A stretch of 37,755 nt of DNA, taken from the NCBI GenBank assembly GCA_030645495.1, contig JAUSLV010000001.1:1-37755 (forward strand). Reading direction: 5' to 3'. Positions 32,888 through 37,755 of this stretch are shown piece after piece. The notes beneath the pieces are model-generated. The model searched no databases. It was not told the DNA's origin and saw only the letters and a list, made by a program, of their open reading frames with translations. The stretch comes from Actinomycetota bacterium (lineage in GTDB: Bacteria; Actinomycetota; Acidimicrobiia; Acidimicrobiales; Ilumatobacteraceae). How positions within the stretch are numbered: position 1 is the first letter of the stretch; each line of letters starts with the position of its first letter. The translations under genes were made by a program, and so were the position numbers.

Positions 32888-34231
32888 GTGACGGGAGTGA
32901 AGCCCATCGCCGCGCCCCCCGGCAGCGCGGTCGCCCCAACATCGACCTCGGCGACGAGCGGTGCGCTTGGCCTCACGCACGACCTCGGAACGTTCGCCGC
33001 CGTGGTGGTGGTCGGCGTGGTCGCTGCGGTCGTCGCCCACGCCTTTCGCGAAACCGTCTTCGCAGTGGGCAGAGCCCTGACGGGCAACGACGGCTCGATC
33101 GCCGCCTCCGAGGCGCTCGGGCCGGCGGCCACGTTCCTGCTCGTCGCCGGGGGCGTCGGCGTCGCCGCCTGGATCGGCGCAGCCAGCCGCCGCCGGCACG
33201 GGCGTCGTGTCGGGCTGCGGGCCATCGCGGCCGCAGCGCGTGACGAGCGACCCGACCCCAGCGCGGCCGGCACGGCCATGCGGATGGGCGGCACCTGGGT
33301 CGCCACCTCGAGCCTGGCGTCGTTGGGGCGCGAGTCGGCGATCCTGGAAGCCGGCGGCACGTGCGGCAACCTCGTCGGCTCGGCCATGCGACGGCCCACG
33401 CACCGCCTGGCCGTCGCCGGCATCGCCTCCGCATTCGCCGTCGCGTATCACGCGCCGGTCGCCGCCGTGCTGTACGTGGAAGAGCACCTCGGTGTCCGCC
33501 ACGACCGACGCACAGTCGCCCACGCAGTGGCAGGCTCGGCCATCGGCTTCTTCGTCGGGCAGCGGCTGCTCGGCAGCGGCCCGATCTTCCCGCGTGCAAT
33601 CGACCCGTTGTCGCGCGACGCGATCGTCCTCGCAGCGGTTGGCGTCCTCCCTGCGTTCATCGCCAGCCGGGTGTTCGTCGAGGTGAGGGAGCGTATGGAG
33701 CACGGCCTGCACAGCACGCACCACGGGTGGATGCGTTCACTCGTTCTCGCCGCGGTGGCCGGGGCCGTCGTGGCACTGGTGCCGATGGCAGCGGGCAACG
33801 GCATGGAAGCGGTACGCGCCAGCGCGACCACAGCCACCGCCGGGGTGGCTGTGGCACTCGTGCTGTGGAAGCTGATCGCAACGTCTGCAGTGGTCGGCGC
33901 CGGCGCACCGGGTGGCGTGATGTCGCCGTCGCTGGCAGTCGCGGCCGGTGCTGCCCTGGCCACCTTCCTGGCGCTCGATGCCGCCGGGTGGCGCCTCGGC
34001 GGCTCGCGCTGGGATGGCATGCTGGTCGCGATGGCGATCGGCGTTGCTGTCAGCATCCGCTCGCCGTTGGTGGCAGTGGTCATGGTGGCCGAGATGACCG
34101 GCGATGTGCGGGTGCTGCCGATGTCCGCCTTCGTGGTGGCGGTGGCCGTGTTGCTGGACCGCGCCGTCGAGCGCCGCCTGCCTGCGGCCAGGCGCACCGC
34201 GCACGAACGGGTGCACGACGACGACGCCTGA
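32888..34231 (+). CDS. CLC-family chloride channel/transporter
   Basis: Membrane protein moving chloride or related anions, as channel or anion/proton exchanger. 447 aa with many hydrophobic helices (FAAVVVVGVVAAVVAHAF, AATFLLVAGGVGVAAWIG and others). The CLC filter motifs are altered but visible: GRESAILEAGGTCGNLVG keeps the gating glutamate of GREGP, and GAGAPGGVMSPSLAVAAGAALA matches the GGxFxPSL segment. No CBS domains follow. GTG 32888 is the working start; GTG 32897 is possible, and neither has a clear -10 or ribosome site. Divergent from lysR. The usual SerCen motif GSGIP is not obvious, so ion preference may differ. Confidence 0.85.
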   Translation: MTGVKPIAAPPGSAVAPTSTSATSGALGLTHDLGTFAAVVVVGVVAAVVAHAFRETVFAVGRALTGNDGSIAASEALGPAATFLLVAGGVGVAAWIGAASRRRHGRRVGLRAIAAAARDERPDPSAAGTAMRMGGTWVATSSLASLGRESAILEAGGTCGNLVGSAMRRPTHRLAVAGIASAFAVAYHAPVAAVLYVEEHLGVRHDRRTVAHAVAGSAIGFFVGQRLLGSGPIFPRAIDPLSRDAIVLAAVGVLPAFIASRVFVEVRERMEHGLHSTHHGWMRSLVLAAVAGAVVALVPMAAGNGMEAVRASATTATAGVAVALVLWKLIATSAVVGAGAPGGVMSPSLAVAAGAALATFLALDAAGWRLGGSRWDGMLVAMAIGVAVSIRSPLVAVVMVAEMTGDVRVLPMSAFVVAVAVLLDRAVERRLPAARRTAHERVHDDDA

Positions 34232-34328
34232 CCAGCGTCAGTTCGGAATCGCGCCGCCACGGGCCACAGGTCGAGCGGTCGCTCGGCACCGGCCGTCGGT
34301 CGCTTGCCGCCAACGGCTTTGCAGGGTC

Positions 34329-34334
34329 TACGTT
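34329..34334 (+). promoter_or_regulatory. Possible -10 TACGTT of the SGNH hydrolase gene
   Basis: TACGTT lies 9 nt before ATG 34344, slightly farther than in the other leaderless genes, so the start may carry 1-3 leader bases. Confidence 0.4.
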
Positions 34335-34343
34335 GGGAAGTGC

Positions 34344-35117
34344 ATGAGCAGCGATCGGCGCACGCGTCCGCCTGACCGCGGCGCACCACTCACTGGCGCG
34401 CGGTGGCTCTGTGCGGCAGCACTGCCGTTTCTGACGGCGGCGTGCTCGCTGGACACGTCCTCCACCACCACCACCACGCTCCCACCCTCGACACAGGTGG
34501 TGCTCGTTGGCGACTCGCTGGCCGAGCAGGCCGCGCAGTACCTGCCAGCGCTGCTGCCGGGCCGCGAGTTCGTGGGGCGCTACTTCGGTGGCACCGCGCC
34601 GTGCGACTGGCTGGAGAACGACCTGCAGCCGGCCGCCACGGCAACCGTCGTGCTCTCCTTCACCGGCAACTCGATGACGCCGTGCATGGCCGACGGCGCA
34701 GGCGGCTACCTCGCCGGCCAGGCGATGGTGCAGCGTTACCACGACGACCTGGTGCTGCTGATCGACCGCGCCCACGGTGCGGGCGCGCGCGTGCTGTTGG
34801 TCGGGCAGCCCACACGGCCCGACGACGCGGGCCGCACTGCGGTGGACGCACTGAACACGATGCTGCTCGCGCTCAGCAGCGAGCGATCTGCACAGTTCGT
34901 CGATGCCGGGGCCGCGGTCGAGCGTCCCGACGGCAGCTTCGCCACGACGCTGCCCTGCCTTCCCGACGAACCCGAGTGCCCGGCGTCGGGCGAGATCGCC
35001 GTGCGCAACGACGACGGGCTGCACTTCTGCCCTGGCTCGATGGGGGCAGGCCCGTGCGCCACCTACTCGTCCGGTGCGTTCCGCTTCGCAGCCACGATCG
35101 CCGCCGTCATCACCTGA
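34344..35117 (+). CDS. SGNH/GDSL-type hydrolase, exported
   Basis: 257 aa. The N-terminus is Arg-rich, then hydrophobic (WLCAAALPFLTAACS), with Cys34 as a possible but imperfect lipidation site, then a Ser/Thr run. The hydrolase domain starts QVVLVGDSLAEQAAQ with Ser58 as nucleophile, includes SFTGNSMTPCM (the Asn block), and ends DGLHFCPGSM, where Asp and His complete the triad. Relatives remove or transfer acyl groups on cell-wall sugars or lipids; this one works outside the membrane. Single gene; its stop overlaps the convergent coiled-coil gene by 8 bp. Substrate unknown. Confidence 0.82.
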   Translation: MSSDRRTRPPDRGAPLTGARWLCAAALPFLTAACSLDTSSTTTTTLPPSTQVVLVGDSLAEQAAQYLPALLPGREFVGRYFGGTAPCDWLENDLQPAATATVVLSFTGNSMTPCMADGAGGYLAGQAMVQRYHDDLVLLIDRAHGAGARVLLVGQPTRPDDAGRTAVDALNTMLLALSSERSAQFVDAGAAVERPDGSFATTLPCLPDEPECPASGEIAVRNDDGLHFCPGSMGAGPCATYSSGAFRFAATIAAVIT

Positions 35118-35466
35118 CGTCGAGCGACGGCGCGTCATCGGGTGACCGCACGGCGTCGAAAGGCGGGGGCGCGGCGTCGGGTGGCGACACCTCGCGCACC
35201 ATCACCACCAGCCGGTCGATCAGCTCGGTGAGGTCGGTGCGCACGCGCTCCATGTCGGAGCGTGCCTCGGCCCGTGCGTTCTCCGTGTCGCCGCGGGCGA
35301 TCTGGGCGTAGGCGGCGGAGGCGGTGTACAGACCTTGTACCTGCACCTCCAGCCTGGCCACGCGATCGACCAGGTCCTGCAGCGCGGTCGACGCCTCAGG
35401 CTGGGGGTTCGTCGGGTCTCGCTCGGCCGCCCAGAAGTCGCTGCCATCTATCATCAACTCCATCAT
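35110..35466 (-). CDS. Small coiled-coil protein of unknown function
   Basis: 118 aa. Residues about 28-95 form a continuous heptad-rich helix (LQDLVDRVARLEVQVQGLYT through DMERVRTDLTELIDRLVVMV). The ends are Pro/Asp-rich and probably disordered. No membrane segment or signal peptide. The start is uncertain: ATG 35466, 35463 or 35454. It probably oligomerises; no partner is evident. Located between the convergent SGNH gene and the RlmA-type gene upstream, 45 nt away and on the same strand. Confidence 0.65.
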   Translation of the reverse strand: MMELMIDGSDFWAAERDPTNPQPEASTALQDLVDRVARLEVQVQGLYTASAAYAQIARGDTENARAEARSDMERVRTDLTELIDRLVVMVREVSPPDAAPPPFDAVRSPDDAPSLDVR

Positions 35467-35511
35467 CCACCGACATCACCACCACGGCAACGCGGGGCAA
35501 CGTGACTCACG

Positions 35512-36345
35512 TCAGTGCGACGACGACACCCACACATCCACGGTCACCACACTGGGCACGACGGCGGGTGCTGCCGCAGCACCACCGCCGCCTGCGCCCA
35601 TTCCCGCCCTCGCGGCAGCGCCCGCCTGCCACCTGATGGGGGTCATGTGGAACAGCTCCGCCAACGCTTCGGGCAACAGGTGCAGCTCGTACTCCACGTG
35701 CACCGACGTCGCTGCCTCGTCGGGCGGCACGGCGCGCCGCTGGAACCGTTCTTGCGCCTTGCGTTCCGAATCGCCCTGCAGTACGGGGCGCAGTTCGTGC
35801 AGGTGCCGTGGCCCGGGGGTGACGGTCACCCACTTGCCGCCCGGCTGCAGCACGCGCTGGAACTCCTCGAACGGGTGCGGCGCGAACACCGACATCACCA
35901 CCGCCACCGAGCCGTCCAACACCGGCAACCGGTACGCCGAGCCGACGACGAACTGCGCATCTGGCAGCAGGCGCGCAGCCAACTGCACTGCGCTCTTCGA
36001 CACGTCGAGCCCGTAGCGCCGCGCCACCGACAGCTGCGAGAGGTAGTACCCCTCGCCGCAGCCGACGTCGAGCACCGGCCCCTGCGGCCGGCCCACTGCG
36101 GCGGCGAGCGCCTGTGCGATGGGCGCGTAGTGGCCTCCGGCCAGGAACCGCCGGCGCGCCGCCAGCGCGTCGGGTGCGTCGCCGGGCGTGACCTTCGAGC
36201 CGATGCGCCCGCCGATGGCGAGGTTCAGATACCCGCCGCGGGCACGGTCGAACGAGTGGCCGTTGGCGCACGCGGCACCCGTGGGCGACAGCAGCAACGG
36301 CAGCAGGCAGTGCGGGCAGGCGAGCACCGGTGTGTCGTCGCTCAT
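35512..36345 (-). CDS. RlmA-type 23S rRNA (guanine-N1) methyltransferase
   Basis: Methylates N1 of a guanine in helix 35 of 23S rRNA (G745 or G748 in relatives). 277 aa. The N-terminal zinc finger is LACPHC...CANGHSFD, then the family signature ARGGYLNL and GDAPDALAARRRFLAGGHYAPI. The SAM site is VLDVGCGEGYYLSQL with the next strand GLDVSKSAVQLAA; MSVFAPHPFEEFQRVLQPGG is the post-motif region. The last 40 residues are Ala/Gly/Val-rich. ATG 36345 follows TAGCTT by 6 nt. Gram-positive RlmA(II) members, such as TlrB, methylate G748 and can lower tylosin sensitivity; which base is used here is unknown. Confidence 0.9.
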   Translation of the reverse strand: MSDDTPVLACPHCLLPLLLSPTGAACANGHSFDRARGGYLNLAIGGRIGSKVTPGDAPDALAARRRFLAGGHYAPIAQALAAAVGRPQGPVLDVGCGEGYYLSQLSVARRYGLDVSKSAVQLAARLLPDAQFVVGSAYRLPVLDGSVAVVMSVFAPHPFEEFQRVLQPGGKWVTVTPGPRHLHELRPVLQGDSERKAQERFQRRAVPPDEAATSVHVEYELHLLPEALAELFHMTPIRWQAGAAARAGMGAGGGGAAAAPAVVPSVVTVDVWVSSSH

Positions 36346-36351
36346 CCCCCG

Positions 36352-36357
36352 AAGCTA
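36352..36357 (-). promoter_or_regulatory. -10 hexamer TAGCTT of rlmA
   Basis: TAGCTT on the minus strand, 6 nt before ATG 36345. Its first three bases are the TAG stop codon of the upstream lipoprotein gene. Confidence 0.55.
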
Positions 36358-37194
36358 GGCCACGTCGATGCGCTGGTACGTGTTCTGGAACTCGTCCTGC
36401 ACCACCACTGCGATGCCGTCGGTGTCCAGCACCCTCAGGTCGTCGGCCAGCACCCGGCTGGTGTAGGTCCACCCCTCGGGCAGCTGCAGCGTGGTGCCCA
36501 GTTCGGGCAGGCGCTCCATCGACATCGTCGAGTCGATCTTCTGAGAGTACGACTGCATCACGTAGACCTGCCCACCCGGATCGGTCAGCTCGTAGACCTC
36601 CGAGCCGGCCCGGAACAGGAACACCGTGTCGCGCACCACCACACGCTCGATGTACGGGGCCTGGTTCGGCAGCTCGCTGCCGAGGCGAGTGGTGGCCGCC
36701 AGGAACATGTCGATGTCGCCGAACGTGGTGGTGGCTGCGCCGTCGCGGATGTCACTGATGATCGTGTCCAGCATCCAGTACCGCGGGCCGTTCAGCACCG
36801 CCGCCAGCGCACCGCGGTCGGCCGCGATCTGCGCGGCGTCCAGCGCATCCCACTCCGCCTGCATGCACTCGTCGAGGCCGATCGTGTTCCACACCGCTGC
36901 CACGAACTCCTCGCCCTCCTGCGACAGCAGCAGCACCTCGCAGTAGCGCACGTTGCGCAACCCGCCCGGGAACGCGGCATCAGAGCCCAGCGGCACCGTG
37001 GTGGCAGGCGGGCTGGTCGCTGGCACGGTGGTCGCTGGCACGTTGGTCGCTGGCACGGTGGTCGCTGGCACGGTGCCGGCCGACGTCGCGGTCGCCCCGG
37101 GTGTCGCTGACGACGCGCCCTCGTCGCTGCCGCAAGCGGCCAGCAGCACGCCTGCGATGCCGAGGATCACGGCCACAATCTTCTGTCTGTTCAT
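36355..37194 (-). CDS. Lipoprotein with VPATT repeats, function unknown
   Basis: 279 aa. Signal peptide MNRQKIVAVILGIAGVLLAA and lipobox LAAC (Cys21). A Thr/Pro/Val spacer (about 38-70) repeats the pentapeptide TVPAT. The domain that follows contains LRNVRYCEVLLLSQ, NTIGLDECMQAEWDALDA and AVLNGPRYWMLDTIISD, then a beta-rich part with DTVFLFRAGSEVYELTD and LQLPEGWTYTSRVLADDLRVL. I have no name for it. Two Cys (in RYCEV and DECMQ) could form a disulphide. ATG 37194 has TATGGT 8 nt upstream. Divergent from the acyl-CoA dehydrogenase and followed directly by rlmA. Confidence 0.82.
   Translation of the reverse strand: MNRQKIVAVILGIAGVLLAACGSDEGASSATPGATATSAGTVPATTVPATNVPATTVPATSPPATTVPLGSDAAFPGGLRNVRYCEVLLLSQEGEEFVAAVWNTIGLDECMQAEWDALDAAQIAADRGALAAVLNGPRYWMLDTIISDIRDGAATTTFGDIDMFLAATTRLGSELPNQAPYIERVVVRDTVFLFRAGSEVYELTDPGGQVYVMQSYSQKIDSTMSMERLPELGTTLQLPEGWTYTSRVLADDLRVLDTDGIAVVVQDEFQNTYQRIDVA
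37015..37074. repeat. 15-bp tandem repeat, four units, in the lipoprotein gene
   Basis: Units of GGTCGCTGGCACGGT (one with CGTT) at 37015, 37030, 37045 and 37060, coding the TVPAT/NVPAT repeats of the spacer. Confidence 0.9.
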
Positions 37195-37202
37195 ATGACA
37201 GA

Positions 37203-37208
37203 ACCATA
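37203..37208 (-). promoter_or_regulatory. -10 hexamer TATGGT of the VPATT lipoprotein
   Basis: TATGGT on the minus strand, 8 nt before ATG 37194. Confidence 0.5.
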
Positions 37209-37296
37209 CTGCGCCGCCGCCCGCCCGGTGACACGCCGGTGTCACGCCCGGCGACATGCGTTGCCGCTCGACCCAACGCCCCGCCCCACTGCCGAA

Positions 37297-37302
37297 TACG
37301 GT
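37297..37302 (+). promoter_or_regulatory. -10 hexamer TACGGT of the acyl-CoA dehydrogenase
   Basis: TACGGT lies 6 nt before ATG 37309; leaderless. Confidence 0.6.
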
Positions 37303-37308
37303 CGCGCC

Positions 37309-37755
37309 ATGGCCATGAACTGCAAGCCCGTGCCGACTCTGGACGACCGCATCAACGACATCCGCATGCGTACGGCAGAGATCATCAACGACGACGTCCT
37401 GCCCAACGAGAGCAAGCTGTGGGCGTCGCGCCGCGAGAACGAAACCGTGGCCGAGCGTGCCGAGGTGCTGGAGCTGCGCGCCGAGATCCAGCAGAAGGTG
37501 AAGCGAGCAGGCCTGTGGGCGCCGCACCTGCCCACCGAGTACGGCGGCATGGGGCTCGACTTCCTCGCCCACGCCTACATGAACGAGGTGCTCGCCTACG
37601 CGATCGGCGCGGCCAAACTGTTCGGCGTCGTGGCCCCGAACTCGGGCAACCAGAAGATCCTCGTCAAGTACGGCACGGAAGAGCAGAAGCGCAAGTGGCT
37701 GCTGCCCACCATCGAGGGCACGATGGAGAGCGGCTTCTCGATGACCGAGCCACAC
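37309..37755 (+). CDS. Acyl-CoA dehydrogenase, N-terminal part (runs off the window)
   Basis: FAD enzyme that makes the 2,3 double bond in acyl-CoA. The 149 codons present cover the N-terminal helical domain (RINDIRMRTAEIINDDVLPN), the LWAPHLPTEYGGMGLDFLAHA segment, VVAPNSGNQKILVKYGTEEQ and KRKWLLPTIEGTMESGFSMTE, where the last motif begins the FAD-contacting middle domain. The catalytic base lies beyond the window. Chain-length class cannot be judged. Single gene so far, divergent from the lipoprotein. Confidence 0.93.
   Translation, partial: MAMNCKPVPTLDDRINDIRMRTAEIINDDVLPNESKLWASRRENETVAERAEVLELRAEIQQKVKRAGLWAPHLPTEYGGMGLDFLAHAYMNEVLAYAIGAAKLFGVVAPNSGNQKILVKYGTEEQKRKWLLPTIEGTMESGFSMTEPH

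Overview
The window is high-GC, densely coded bacterial chromosome. I infer an actinobacterium, most likely of the class Acidimicrobiia (Ilumatobacter-like). The reasons are strong G/C bias at third codon positions, a tRNA-Glu/Asp/Phe cluster without encoded CCA, a WXG100 protein, a DUF2017-like domain, many V/T/P-rich lipoproteins, and leaderless starts with a TANNNT -10 hexamer 6-8 nt before the start codon. The lineage is inference; no rRNA or marker-gene comparison was possible. I see no CRISPR array, insertion sequence, integrase or prophage.

Layout. 1-2827 (minus): partial kynureninase, stand-alone ATP-dependent DNA ligase, class III CoA-transferase, small MmcQ/YjbR protein. 2864-5941: GH38 alpha-mannosidase. 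5934-7701: divergent M20 amidohydrolase and Nudix hydrolase. 7800-8816: WXG100 protein and a VapBC toxin-antitoxin pair. 8813-11779 (minus): ABC exporter with two FtsX-like permeases and an ATPase. 11870-13269 (minus): ECF sigma factor translationally coupled to a membrane protein with a long Ser-Asp tail. 13393-14850: aldehyde dehydrogenase. 14899-16473 (minus): lipoprotein and EngB GTPase. 16541-18758 (minus): ferric-reductase-like membrane protein, FMN-binding protein and ApbE flavin transferase, which together look like an extracytosolic flavin electron-transfer module. 18844-21006 (minus): fused alpha/beta E1 of a 2-oxoacid dehydrogenase. 21007-21356: intergenic repeat element with 29-bp inverted repeats. 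21357-23298: GNAT acetyltransferase, a possible micro-ORF, and an M6-like metalloprotease lipoprotein. 23359-23698: three tRNAs. 23796-25887: thioesterase, PlsY-like protein, DegV. 25868-27154 (minus): HD hydrolase fused to a DUF2017-like domain through 21 aspartates. 27212-28323: 3-hydroxyacyl-CoA dehydrogenase and tRNA-Leu(CAG). 28549-32825: hypothetical protein, molybdopterin oxidoreductase with HxlR regulator, LysR regulator. 32888-37755: CLC channel, SGNH hydrolase, coiled-coil protein, RlmA-type methyltransferase, lipoprotein, and the start of an acyl-CoA dehydrogenase.

How the genes fit together. Most are housekeeping or heterotrophic catabolism: CoA-transferase, hydroxyacyl-CoA and acyl-CoA dehydrogenases, branched-chain-type E1, aldehyde dehydrogenase, mannosidase. 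The more distinctive pieces are the flavinylation module, the sigma factor with its Ser-Asp membrane partner, the HD/poly-Asp/DUF2017-like fusion, the free-standing molybdopterin oxidoreductase ending in an Ala-Gly tail coded by (GGGGCC)7, the inverted-repeat element near 21.2 kb, and the uniform leaderless promoter architecture, which also fixes many start codons.
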